NCBI RefSeq assembly: GCF_035989265.1
Contig: NZ_JAYKZX010000001.1
Location: 1,092,750-1,156,749, forward strand
Direction of reading: 5' to 3'
Length of the DNA stretch: 64,000 bases
From: Sphingobium sp. HWE2-09
Lineage (GTDB): Bacteria; Pseudomonadota; Alphaproteobacteria; Sphingomonadales; Sphingomonadaceae
Shown here: one piece after another, positions 26,309 through 34,551 of the stretch
Position numbering within the stretch: the first letter of the stretch is position 1
How the letters are laid out: the number at the start of each line of letters is the position of its first letter
Notes under the pieces: model-generated
What the model saw: only the letters and a program-made list of their open reading frames with translations
What the model was told of the DNA's origin: nothing
Database searches by the model: none
Program-made: the position numbers and the translations under genes

Positions 26309-27432
26309 CCCTGTCCCCCAGCCTGGATACCCCATCGTCTGCACCGGATATGCGCGCCGCCGCCATCGCCCAGCAACTCGCGACGCTGGGCGCGCGCTAC
26401 GATGCCGCGCCGATCTTCCCGGCCGAAAGCATGAAATGCCTGGTCGCCGCCGGACTGCACCGCAGCTTCGCGCCGGTCGCCAGCGGCGGCGACCTGTTCC
26501 CAAACAGGACCGCCCATTATCTCAGCCTCATGACGGTCCTGCGGATCGTCGGGCGCGCCGATCTCAGCGTCGGTCGCTTATATGAAGGGCATGTCAATGC
26601 GCTCGCCCTGTTCGATTGGTTCGGCACGCCCGACCAGAAGGTACAGTTGAAGCGCACGCTGGACGCAGGCGCCTTCTACGGGGTGTGGGCCACAGAGCCA
26701 GCGCCGGGCGTGCAACTGCGCACCCGCGATGGCCGCAGCCTCCTGACTGGCCGCAAGTCCTTTGCCACCGGCGCAGGCGGCCTTGCCCATGCGATCGTCA
26801 CGGTACAGCCTGAGAAGGGCGAGCGCCGCCTGGTGATCGTGGCGGCGGACGACCCGGATCGTGCCGACCTGTCGCAATGGCGGGTGCGCGGTATGCGTGC
26901 GACTGGCAGCGGCACCTATGACCTGACCGACATGCCGGTATCGGACACCGATTGCCTGGGCCAACCCGGCGATTATGATCGCGAACCGCGTTTCACCACC
27001 GGCGCATGGCGCTTCACCGCCGTCCAGCTTGGCGGGATAGAGGCGCTGCTGACCGAAACGCGGCTCGCCATGTCCGACGCCGCACGCCAAGACCCGTTGC
27101 ACCGCGCGAAATTCGCCGACGCCGTTGCAGCGACGCGCACCGCCTATCTTTGGGTCCGCGAATGCGCCATCCGCGCGGCGCAGGACGATGCCGACGGCCC
27201 TGCCTTCGCCCGCATGACTCGCGGCGTGGTCGAACGATCTGCGCTGGACGTGATGGAGCTGGCCGCTCGCATCGTCGGTACGCGCAGCGCCATGGATGGG
27301 CAGCGGATCGACAAGATCATCCGCGATCTCAGCCTCTATCTGCGCCAGGGCGGTCCCGACTATGCCCGCGATCAGGCGGCCGAGGCCTGGCTCGATCATG
27401 ACGCCTGGGGCGCTGGCGACCGGTTATGGTGA
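26305..27432 (+). CDS. Acyl-CoA-dehydrogenase-superfamily flavoprotein
   Basis: 375 residues from ATG 26305 (ATGA overlap). The fold order of acyl-CoA dehydrogenases is visible: helical N-terminus (LFPNRTAHYLSLMTVLRIVGRADLSVGRLYEGH), a beta middle domain (GVWATEPAPGVQLRTRDGRSLLTGRKSFATGAGGLAHAIV) and a helical C-terminus ending RDLSLYLRQGGPDYARDQAAEAWL. The usual catalytic glutamate motif (YEGT) is not evident, so the chemistry may be a flavin oxidation or monooxygenation of an unusual substrate rather than fatty-acid oxidation. It overlaps the deacetylase gene by 7 bp. Confidence 0.75.
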   Translation: MTLSPSLDTPSSAPDMRAAAIAQQLATLGARYDAAPIFPAESMKCLVAAGLHRSFAPVASGGDLFPNRTAHYLSLMTVLRIVGRADLSVGRLYEGHVNALALFDWFGTPDQKVQLKRTLDAGAFYGVWATEPAPGVQLRTRDGRSLLTGRKSFATGAGGLAHAIVTVQPEKGERRLVIVAADDPDRADLSQWRVRGMRATGSGTYDLTDMPVSDTDCLGQPGDYDREPRFTTGAWRFTAVQLGGIEALLTETRLAMSDAARQDPLHRAKFADAVAATRTAYLWVRECAIRAAQDDADGPAFARMTRGVVERSALDVMELAARIVGTRSAMDGQRIDKIIRDLSLYLRQGGPDYARDQAAEAWLDHDAWGAGDRLW

Positions 27433-28094
27433 GGCACGGCCAGCCGCTGGCCCGGCAACGGCTCCGCTGGCTCATCCTGGCGCCCCATGCCGATGACGAG
27501 ACGCTGGGCGCGGGCGCCCTGATCGCGCAGTCGGCCAGCGCAGGGCTGTTTGCAGGCCTCATCTATCTCACCGACGGCTCAGGCTCCCACGCCGATCCTG
27601 TCGGCAATCTCGTGACGGTCCGCAAACGCGAAGCGGCCACTGCGCTGCGCCGCTTGGCGGGCCGCGAAGCCCCGCCGCCGCTTTATCTCGGCTGGAAGGA
27701 CGCCGCCCCTGCCCAACCGGGTAGCCGTGCGTTCGATCGCGCCGCGCAGACCCTCGCCGCGCTGTGCCGCCGCAAGCGCATCGACGCCTTGGCGGTCACC
27801 GCGTTGCATGAACCACATTGCGATCATGCCGCCGCCGCGCGACTGGCTTACGCGATCCAGAAATGTGCCAAACGCGGCATGATCGTGGCGGAATATCTGG
27901 TCTGGTCGGATGCACCAGCGGCCCGGTCCCATCGCACGCTAAGCACCGCGCCGATGCTGGCGGGCCAACGGCGCCACGCCCTGTCCGCGCACCGCAGCCA
28001 ACTCACCCCTTCGCACGGCCCCGGTTTCCGATTGCCCATGGAACGCCGCCGGATGCCCACCCGCGACACCCTCTATCTACGGAAAGCGCCATGA
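27426..28094 (+). CDS. PIG-L (LmbE) family N-deacetylase
   Basis: 222 residues. The zinc site appears as His21-Ala-Asp-Asp24 in LAPHADDETLGAG (HPDDE in most relatives) and His131/His134 in EPHCDHAAAARLAYA. PIG-L enzymes remove acetyl from GlcNAc-containing lipids or small thiols (PIG-L, MshB, BshB). Placement among glycosyltransferases indicates deacetylation of an aminosugar intermediate. An ATGA junction couples it to the methyltransferase. Confidence 0.88.
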   Translation: MVRHGQPLARQRLRWLILAPHADDETLGAGALIAQSASAGLFAGLIYLTDGSGSHADPVGNLVTVRKREAATALRRLAGREAPPPLYLGWKDAAPAQPGSRAFDRAAQTLAALCRRKRIDALAVTALHEPHCDHAAAARLAYAIQKCAKRGMIVAEYLVWSDAPAARSHRTLSTAPMLAGQRRHALSAHRSQLTPSHGPGFRLPMERRRMPTRDTLYLRKAP

Positions 28095-28681
28095 CGCGAC
28101 ATAAGCAAAGCCTGGACGCGGCCTATTTCGAAGGCATGTTTCAGGGGGCTGCCGATCCCTGGGATCTGGAAACCAGCCCCTATGAACAGGCCAAATATGC
28201 CCGCACGCTGCAAGCGCTGAACGACCGCACCTATGAACTGGGCTTCGAAGTCGGCTGCGCCAAGGGCGTCCTGACGCAGAAGCTAGCGGATCACTGCCGC
28301 GCGCTCCTGGCGATCGACGTCAGCGAAACGGCGCTGGAGGCGGCGCGCGAACGATGCGCGTCGATCGACCATGTCGCCTTTGCGTGCATGACCTTCCCCA
28401 AACAGGCGCCGCTCGGCAGCGCCTTCGACCTGATCATGCTGTCCGAAGTCGTCTATTATTGGGATGACGCGGACATAGGCCAGGCGGCCGACTGGATCGG
28501 CGCTCACCTGGCGCCCGGCGGCGACCTGTTGCTGGTGCACTGGATCGGGCAGACGGACTATCCGCAAAGCGGCGACGACGCCACGGCGAAGCTGCAAGCC
28601 GCGCTCGGCCAATCGATCGTCGTGGTCGCATCGGACCGCCACGACCAATATCGCCTCGACCTGTGGCGTCGCCGACCATGA
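28091..28681 (+). CDS. NodS-like SAM-dependent methyltransferase
   Basis: 196 residues starting at ATG 28091. The N-terminal segment AAYFEGMFQGAADPWDLETSPYEQAKYARTLQAL and the SAM-binding GFEVGCAKGVLTQKL (residues 51-65) match the NodS family. NodS N-methylates the amino group freed by a deacetylase on Nod-factor sugars. Here the gene follows a deacetylase directly, giving the same order of logic. The substrate is not known. ATGA overlap with the next gene. Confidence 0.85.
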   Translation: MTRHKQSLDAAYFEGMFQGAADPWDLETSPYEQAKYARTLQALNDRTYELGFEVGCAKGVLTQKLADHCRALLAIDVSETALEAARERCASIDHVAFACMTFPKQAPLGSAFDLIMLSEVVYYWDDADIGQAADWIGAHLAPGGDLLLVHWIGQTDYPQSGDDATAKLQAALGQSIVVVASDRHDQYRLDLWRRRP

Positions 28682-29520
28682 CCATCAGCCTGCTCACCAT
28701 CGTCAAGAACCGCGCCGGACATCTGGCCCAGCTGGTCGAAGGACTCCGGCGCAGCGCCACGCTGCCCACGGAACTGATCATCGTCGATATGGGCAGCGAC
28801 GCGCCCGTGCATGTGGGCGAAACGCCATTCCCCGTCCAAATCCTCCATTGCGACCAACCCGGCCTGCCGCTGGCGGCGGCCCGGAACATGGCGGCACGCG
28901 CCGCGATCGGCGATACGCTGCTGTTCCTGGATGTCGATTGCATCCCGATGCGCGCCCTTATCGGCACGATCGCAGCGGTCGCTGCCGAGCAGGATGCGCT
29001 CATCTGCGCGGAAATATTATATCTTGGCCCCGACGATGCGCGCGGCGATTGGGACGAGGCCGATCTCATGCAGCGCGCGGCGGGTCATCCCGTCCGCCTT
29101 TTTCCTGCCCAAGGCGTCCGCCAGGAACATAATGCCGGCCTGTTCTGGTCGCTGGCCTTTGCGATCAGGCGCGACCGTTTCTTCGCCCTCAATGGGTTTG
29201 ACGAAGGCTTCACCGGCTATGGCGCGGAGGATACCGACTTCGGTTTCCGGGCGCAGGCAGCCGCATTGCCGCTGCTGTTCCTGGGCGGGGCAGGCGCTTT
29301 CCATCAATATCATGCGATATTCGATCCGCCGCTCCAGCATCTGGACGACATCGTCCGCAACGCCCGCCTCTTTCATCAACGCTGGCAATTCTGGCCGATG
29401 GACGGCTGGCTGACGGCGTTCGAACGCGCAGGACTTGTCGCCCGATCGCAGGACAGCATCGCCATCCTGCGCCACCCCGACAAGGACGAAATCGACCGCG
29501 CCCGCGTCCTGCCCATCTAA
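28678..29520 (+). CDS. GT2-family glycosyltransferase (galactosyltransferase-like)
   Basis: 280 residues from ATG 28678. It starts TISLLTIVKNRAGHLAQLVEGL, has the metal site FLDVDCIPM near residue 83 and the late motif GFDEGFTGYGAEDTDFGFRAQA, typical of the glycosyltransferase family with a C-terminal galactosyltransferase-like region. It has no membrane anchor. Last gene of the seven-gene cluster, with only 10 bp to the stop of the convergent LacI-type gene. Confidence 0.86.
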   Translation: MTISLLTIVKNRAGHLAQLVEGLRRSATLPTELIIVDMGSDAPVHVGETPFPVQILHCDQPGLPLAAARNMAARAAIGDTLLFLDVDCIPMRALIGTIAAVAAEQDALICAEILYLGPDDARGDWDEADLMQRAAGHPVRLFPAQGVRQEHNAGLFWSLAFAIRRDRFFALNGFDEGFTGYGAEDTDFGFRAQAAALPLLFLGGAGAFHQYHAIFDPPLQHLDDIVRNARLFHQRWQFWPMDGWLTAFERAGLVARSQDSIAILRHPDKDEIDRARVLPI

Positions 29521-29530
29521 AAGACCTGCC

Positions 29531-30556
29531 TTACCGCACAGGCGTGCGCACCGCACGGCTGCTGCCGCGTATCACCAGCCCCCCTTCGACCACCACATCT
29601 TCATGACGGGCAGGATCGTCGCGCAATGCCTGGATCAGGCGCAGCGTTTCGTCCACCATGTGCTGGGCCGGCTGGGCGTAACTGGTCAGGGAAAAGGCGG
29701 GCCACGCCGCCATCGGCACATCGTCATAGCCGACGATCGAAATTTCCCGCCCGACATCCAGTCCATATTCATGCCGCGCCACATTAATCGCCGCGATCGC
29801 CATATTATCGTTGGCGCAGAAGATCGCGTCCGGTCGATCCCTGGCGGATAACAGCCGCCGGGTCGCTGCGGTGGCGGCGTCGATCCGAAAATCGCCAGCT
29901 TCGCGGATCGGCGGCGTGGCGCCCTGTTGCGCCAGATAGCTGAAAAATGCAGCCTCGCGCTCTGCATTGGTGGACGATCCTGCAACGCCTGCGATAAACG
30001 CCATGCGGCTGTGCCCGCCTGCCAGCAAATGGGCGGCGATGGTGCGCGCGCCGACATCATTATCGCCGATCACGCTGGACGCGACATGCTCCTGCGTCCT
30101 GCGGTTATACAGCACCACCGGCACCTGCGCCTTGCGACATTCCTCGGCCAATCCGGATGACAGGCCGACCGATAGCAGCACCAGCGCGTCGAGGCGATAA
30201 TGCAATATCTCATTGATGGACGGTTCGCTGCCGCCGCTGCCTGCTGCCGGAAACAGCAGCAGGCGCAGCCCCGCCTGGTCGAGCCTGTGCGACAGCAACT
30301 GCAACGTCTCGACAAAAAAGGGATTGGACAGGTCGCCCACCCCCACGCCTACGATATGCGACCGGCCATTGATCAAGGACCGGGCGAGGAGGTTGGGATG
30401 GTAACCCAGCCGTTCCGCTGCCTCCATGATGCGCGCGCGGGTATCCGGCGCAACGCTGGCGCCGGGCGTAAAGGCGCGCGACACGGCAGACTGGGATACG
30501 CCTGCTTCGCGCGCAACGTCATGAGCCGTAATGAAAGCGCGGTCGCTGGTCGTCAT
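29531..30556 (-). CDS. LacI-family transcriptional regulator
   Basis: 341 residues from ATG 30556 (MTTSDRAFITAHDV). Helix-turn-helix plus hinge: ITAHDVAREAGVSQSAVSRAFTPGASVAPDTRARIMEAAERLGYHPNLLARSL. A periplasmic-binding-like ligand domain follows (VGVGVGDLSNPFFVETLQLLSHRL, PDAIFCANDNMAIAAINV, VGYDDVPMAAWPAFSLTSYAQP). The effector is probably a sugar or sugar acid. It diverges from the ABM/HisD-like/SDR operon and very likely controls it through the palindrome at 30676-30691. Confidence 0.92.
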   Translation of the reverse strand: MTTSDRAFITAHDVAREAGVSQSAVSRAFTPGASVAPDTRARIMEAAERLGYHPNLLARSLINGRSHIVGVGVGDLSNPFFVETLQLLSHRLDQAGLRLLLFPAAGSGGSEPSINEILHYRLDALVLLSVGLSSGLAEECRKAQVPVVLYNRRTQEHVASSVIGDNDVGARTIAAHLLAGGHSRMAFIAGVAGSSTNAEREAAFFSYLAQQGATPPIREAGDFRIDAATAATRRLLSARDRPDAIFCANDNMAIAAINVARHEYGLDVGREISIVGYDDVPMAAWPAFSLTSYAQPAQHMVDETLRLIQALRDDPARHEDVVVEGGLVIRGSSRAVRTPVR

Positions 30557-30675
30557 CCTCCACCCTTCGCAAGGACCGGCCGCATGATCAACCGCCGATC
30601 CGCATATTTGCATAAGATTGCATCGCCTTGAAAATGGCCGCGCGGAGCAATCTCAAATATATTGCAGAAACACCA

Positions 30676-30691
30676 TTGCATAGCTATGCAA
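30676..30691. promoter_or_regulatory. LacI-type operator
   Basis: TTGCATAGCTATGCAA is a perfect 16-bp palindrome located 29 bp before the ABM gene and 120 bp from the LacI-type start. Half-site-like TTGCAT copies recur at about 30608 and 30617, and TTGCAG near 30662. A TATATT (30658-30663) just upstream could be a -10 element, which would put the operator over the start of transcription. LacI-family sites are palindromes of this size. Confidence 0.65.
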
Positions 30692-30719
30692 ATAACGAAC
30701 GAGTCAAAAGGAGCGGGAC

Positions 30720-31019
30720 ATGATCAGGGAAGTGGCGCGGATAGAAATCGATCCGGCCGACGCCGATCGGTTCGAAGCAGCGGCGGCGCAGGCGATACCC
30801 CATTTCCGCGAAGCCGAAGGATGCCGCAGCTTCCGGCTGGACCGTTCGGTCGACCGGCCCGGCCATTATCTGCTGGTCGTCGGCTGGGACAGCGTCGATG
30901 CCCATGTGACGGGCTTTCGCAATTCTCCGGGTTTTCAGGCGTGGCGTGCACTGGTCGGGCCGTTCTTCACGGCGACACCCGATGTGGATCATGTCGAAAC
31001 GGCGGTAGACGGTTTCTAA
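30720..31019 (+). CDS. Antibiotic biosynthesis monooxygenase (ABM) domain protein
   Basis: 99 residues, one ferredoxin-like ABM domain: VARIEIDPADADRFEAAAAQAIPHFREAEGCRSFRLDRSVDRPGHYLLVVGWDSVDAHVTGFRNSPGFQAWRALVGPFF. Small ABM proteins are dimers that act as quinone-forming monooxygenases or as isomerases in sugar catabolism (YgiN/LsrG-like). AAAAGGAGCG precedes the ATG. First gene of the LacI-controlled operon; its exact reaction is not predictable. Confidence 0.85.
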   Translation: MIREVARIEIDPADADRFEAAAAQAIPHFREAEGCRSFRLDRSVDRPGHYLLVVGWDSVDAHVTGFRNSPGFQAWRALVGPFFTATPDVDHVETAVDGF

Positions 31020-31034
31020 ACGAGGATTTGGATC

Positions 31035-32366
31035 ATGGCTCACTATCTGAAACGCGGCGCGTCGGCCGAGGCGAAGGCGACTGCCGACCGCAAGGTCCGC
31101 GACATCGTGGAAGCGGCGCTGGCCGACATCGAAACGCGCGGCGACGACGCGGTGCGCGACATGTCGATCCGGTTCGACGGCTGGGACCGGGACGATTATC
31201 GCCTCAGCCAGGCGGAAATCGATGCCTGCGTTGACAGCCTGACCCCGCAGGAACGCAAGGATATCGAATTTGCGCAAACACAGGTGCGCCATTTCGCCCA
31301 GATCCAGCGGGCCTCGATGCAGGATGTCGAGGTGGAAACATTGCCTGGCGTGATCCTGGGCCACAAGAATCTGCCGGTGAACGCTGCGGGATGCTATGTC
31401 CCCGGCGGCAAATATCCGCTGCTGGCCTCCGCTCATATGTCGGTCATCACCGCCAAGGTGGCGGGTGTGCCGCGCGTCGTCACCTGCGCACCGCCGTTCC
31501 AGGGCAAGCCCGCCCGCGCCATCGTGGCGGCGCAGGCGATGGCCGGGGCCGACGCCATCTATGCGCTCGGCGGCATCCAGGCCGTGGGCGCCATGGCGCT
31601 GGGGACGCAAAGCATCGACCCCGTTGATATATTGGTCGGGCCGGGCAATGCCTTCGTCGCCGAAGCCAAGCGCCAATTGTTCGGCCGGGTCGGCATCGAC
31701 CTGTTCGCCGGGCCGACGGAAACGCTCGTGATCGCCGACGACATCGGCTGCGACGCTGAACTGGCGGCGACCGATCTGCTGGGACAGGCGGAACATGGGC
31801 CGGACAGCCCGGCGGTCCTGCTCACCACCTCGGAAAAGCTGGCGCGCGAAACCATGAAGGAAGTCGAACGCCTGCTCACCATCCTGCCCACCGCCGATTA
31901 TGCGCGCAAGGCGTGGGAGGCCTTCGGCGAAGTGATCGTGGCGCAGGACGATGCGGAAATGGTGCGCATTGCCGACGCCATCGCGTCGGAACATGTGCAG
32001 GTCATGACTGCCGATCCGGACTATTTCCTGCAGAATATGACCAATTATGGCGCGCTGTTCCTGGGCGCGCGCACCAATGTCAGCTATGGCGACAAGGTGA
32101 TCGGCACCAACCACACGCTCCCGACCAAGAAGTCGGCCCGCTATACCGGAGGGCTTTGGGTCGGCAAATTCATCAAGACCTGCACCTATCAAAAGGTGTT
32201 GACGGATGAAGCATCGGCCCTGGTCGGGGAATATTGCAGCCGCTTGTGCGCGTTGGAAGGCTTTGCCGGCCATGGCGAGCAGGCGAATATCCGCGTGCGG
32301 CGCTATGGCGGCCGCAACGTCCCCTATGCCGGGACGGCGGAACCGACCGCGGCGACGGCAGCCTGA
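31035..32366 (+). CDS. Histidinol-dehydrogenase-family dehydrogenase (HpsN-like)
   Basis: 443 residues of the HisD fold. Zinc and catalytic positions are conserved: QAEHG, the Glu-His pair in ASEHVQVMT, the Asp in [13 protein letters not shown] and a C-terminal His in FAGHGEQ. The N-terminus [14 protein letters not shown] and the context (LacI regulator, SDR, no other his genes) place it with HisD paralogues such as sulfopropanediol 3-dehydrogenase (HpsN), which oxidise an alcohol to an acid in two NAD-dependent steps. The real substrate is unknown. The SDR gene begins 3 bp after its stop. Confidence 0.87.
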   Translation: MAHYLKRGASAEAKATADRKVRDIVEAALADIETRGDDAVRDMSIRFDGWDRDDYRLSQAEIDACVDSLTPQERKDIEFAQTQVRHFAQIQRASMQDVEVETLPGVILGHKNLPVNAAGCYVPGGKYPLLASAHMSVITAKVAGVPRVVTCAPPFQGKPARAIVAAQAMAGADAIYALGGIQAVGAMALGTQSIDPVDILVGPGNAFVAEAKRQLFGRVGIDLFAGPTETLVIADDIGCDAELAATDLLGQAEHGPDSPAVLLTTSEKLARETMKEVERLLTILPTADYARKAWEAFGEVIVAQDDAEMVRIADAIASEHVQVMTADPDYFLQNMTNYGALFLGARTNVSYGDKVIGTNHTLPTKKSARYTGGLWVGKFIKTCTYQKVLTDEASALVGEYCSRLCALEGFAGHGEQANIRVRRYGGRNVPYAGTAEPTAATAA

Positions 32367-32368
32367 CC

Positions 32369-33136
32369 ATGGATGCTCTGCCCACGACGCCCAGCTTTCG
32401 GCTGGACGGCAAACGCGCGCTGGTGACCGGGGCAGGGCGGGGCATCGGCCTTGCCTGCGCCGCAGCGCTGGCGCAGGCGGGCGCGCATGTGATCCTCGTC
32501 GCTCGCAGCGGCGGGGAGATCGAAGCAGGCGCGCAGGCGATCCGCACCGCAGGTGGTCAGGCCGATGCGCTCATCCTCGACGTCAATGACGTGGCGGCGA
32601 CGCGACAGGCGCTCGATGCCGTGGCGCCCTTCGATATCCTCCTCAACAATGCCGGGACCAATCGGCCCAAGCCCTTTGTCGAGGTGTCGGAGGAAGATTA
32701 TGACGCGGTGCTGGACCTCAACCTGCGCGCCGCTTTCTTCGTGGCGCAGACGGTGGCGCGGGGCATGATCGATGGGGGCGTGCGCGGCGCGATCATCCAT
32801 ATGGGATCGCAGATGGGCCATGTCGGCGGCCCGCGCCGGTCGCTCTATTGCGCATCGAAATGGGGGCTGGAAGGGCTGAGCAAGGCGATGGCGCTCGATC
32901 TGGCGCCTCATGGCATCCGCTCCAACACGATCGCCCCGACCTTCATCGAAACGCCGATGACCAAGCCCTTTTTCGAGGACAAGGTTTTCCTGGCCAGCGT
33001 GCTGGACAAGATCAAGCTCGGGCGCCTCGGCACCGTAGAAGATTTGATGGGCGTGGTCGTGTTCCTGGCATCCGATGCTGCAGCCTTGATGACCGGCACC
33101 AGCCTGGTGGTGGACGGCGGCTGGACGGCAGATTGA
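32369..33136 (+). CDS. Short-chain dehydrogenase/reductase
   Basis: 255 residues from ATG 32369. Classical SDR: cofactor loop TGAGRGIG (20-27), NNAG (93-96), catalytic Ser147, Tyr160 and Lys164 (SLYCASK). The C-terminus GTSLVVDGGWTAD is typical. It resembles gluconate/polyol-type SDRs. With the HisD-like enzyme it could oxidise or epimerise a polyol or sugar acid through a keto intermediate, as in HpsN/HpsO pairs. This is inference. Confidence 0.88.
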   Translation: MDALPTTPSFRLDGKRALVTGAGRGIGLACAAALAQAGAHVILVARSGGEIEAGAQAIRTAGGQADALILDVNDVAATRQALDAVAPFDILLNNAGTNRPKPFVEVSEEDYDAVLDLNLRAAFFVAQTVARGMIDGGVRGAIIHMGSQMGHVGGPRRSLYCASKWGLEGLSKAMALDLAPHGIRSNTIAPTFIETPMTKPFFEDKVFLASVLDKIKLGRLGTVEDLMGVVVFLASDAAALMTGTSLVVDGGWTAD

Positions 33137-33180
33137 GGTACGGCCTTGGCTGATGCCGGGGCCGCGCCTATCATGCCGCC

Positions 33181-33833
33181 ATGGACATGCATGACACAGC
33201 CCTGACGCTGCACGGCTATTGGCGATCGGGCACCAGTTACCGGACCCGGATCGCGCTCAATGCCAAGGGACTGGCCTATGACCAGGTCAGCCACGACCTG
33301 CGCCGGGGCGATCAGCGCGCGCCCGATTATCTGGCGCTCAATCCGCAGGGGCTGGTGCCCGCACTGGAAGCTGGCGAACTGATCCTGACCCAGTCCGGCG
33401 CAATCATCGAATGGCTGGACGAGCGCTATCCCGATCCCCCCTATTGCCCGATACGGCTGATGATCGGGCGATCGTGCGCGCCATGGCGCTGCTGGTCGCC
33501 TGCGACATCCATCCGCTCAACAATGTGCGCGTGTTGAACCGCCTGCGCGACGATCTGGACGCGGACGCAGATGCGGTGAAGGCATGGATCGCCCATTGGA
33601 TCGGCCAGGGTTTCGGCGCGCTGGAAAATATGGTCGCACGGCATGGCGGCCGCTTCTGCTTTGGCGACCGGCTGACCGTCGCGGACTGCCATATCGTGCC
33701 GCAACTCTACTCGGCGGAACGCTTCGGCGTCGATCTCTCCGCCTATCCGCGCCTGGTCGAAACGGTCGATCGCGTCCGCACAGAACCATGCGTCGCCGCG
33801 GCCCACCCGGACAGGCAGGCCGACGCAGGCTAA
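33181..33833 (+). pseudogene. Zeta-class glutathione S-transferase (maleylacetoacetate isomerase-like), frameshifted
   Basis: The first frame from ATG 33181 encodes the thioredoxin-fold half: LHGYWRSGTSYRTRIALNAKGL (active-site serine region of zeta GSTs), NPQGLVPALE, LTQSGAIIEWLDERYPDPP. It then loses register. The alpha-helical half (LLPDTADDRAIVRAMALLVACDIHPLNNVRVLNRL to the stop at 33833) continues in the next frame. One extra C in the six-C run at 33436-33441 restores a 217-residue protein of normal family length. Family members isomerise maleylacetoacetate or maleylpyruvate with glutathione. 44 bp after the SDR gene, so possibly the last gene of that operon. Confidence 0.87.
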
Positions 33834-33872
33834 TCGGATGCAGCCCCGGCGCAATCATGCTAGCCGTCCGGC

Positions 33873-34466
33873 ATGAGCCGTCCTCTTCCTGCCAGCCCCC
33901 GCAAGCCGCGCGACGATGGCGCAGGTGATCGCCGCCGCCAGATATTGGCAATCGCCGCCCGCCTGTTCGCGCGCAAGGGCTATCGCGGCACGTCGATGCG
34001 CGACATTGGCGAGGAAGCCGGAGTGCTGGGCGGCTCGCTCTATCATCATATCAAGTCGAAGGACGCCCTGTTCGTCGAACTGCATAATGCCGCGCTCGAC
34101 GCTGCCGCCGCCCGGATCGAAGCCGCGGTCGCGCAACGCGAACATCCCTGGGATCGGCTGGAGGCCGCCTGCGAAGCGCTGCTCGACATTCAGTTGGACC
34201 CGCAATCCCTGACCCTGCCGATGATGAACGATTTCCGCGAGGTGCCGGACGGGGTGCGCGCGGCGCTGATCGACCGACGCGACCGGTTCGAAACGCTGTT
34301 CCGCGATCTGGTCGCCGCCCTGCCGCTGCCTGCGACGATCGACCGCTCGCTCTATCGCAACCTGCTTCTGTCGCAATTGAACAGTGCGGCGGACTGGTAT
34401 CGGCCCGGCCGCCTGACGCCCCAGGCCATAGCCAGCCAGATCGCGGCCATCTTCCGCCACGAATAG
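33873..34466 (+). CDS. TetR/AcrR-family transcriptional regulator
   Basis: 197 residues. N-terminal helix-turn-helix: RRRQILAIAARLFARKGYRGTSMRDIGEEAGVLGGSLYHHIKSKDALFVEL. The C-terminal ligand domain is of the kind found beside fatty-acid and acyl-CoA genes. It lies 85 bp before an acyl-CoA dehydrogenase gene with its own promoter, which it probably represses. Confidence 0.88.
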   Translation: MSRPLPASPRKPRDDGAGDRRRQILAIAARLFARKGYRGTSMRDIGEEAGVLGGSLYHHIKSKDALFVELHNAALDAAAARIEAAVAQREHPWDRLEAACEALLDIQLDPQSLTLPMMNDFREVPDGVRAALIDRRDRFETLFRDLVAALPLPATIDRSLYRNLLLSQLNSAADWYRPGRLTPQAIASQIAAIFRHE

Positions 34467-34497
34467 CCGCGCCACCGACCAGAGAGCACCAACGACT

Positions 34498-34526
34498 TTG
34501 ACTGTAACAGATGTTTGGTATATAAG
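34498..34526 (+). promoter_or_regulatory. Sigma70-type promoter of the acyl-CoA dehydrogenase gene
   Basis: TTGACT (34498-34503), a 17-bp spacer and TATAAG (34521-34526) make the clearest housekeeping-type promoter in the window. Transcription would start about 20 bp before the GTG at 34552. The spacer contains AACA-GA-TGTT (34506-34515), a small dyad that could bind the adjacent TetR-type regulator. Confidence 0.6.
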
Positions 34527-34551
34527 GCGGCAAGCCTGAAGGAGCGTCCCC

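Noticed and set aside
31035..32366. Biosynthetic histidinol dehydrogenase (hisD)
   Set aside because: No other his genes nearby; LacI, ABM and SDR context fits a catabolic paralogue.
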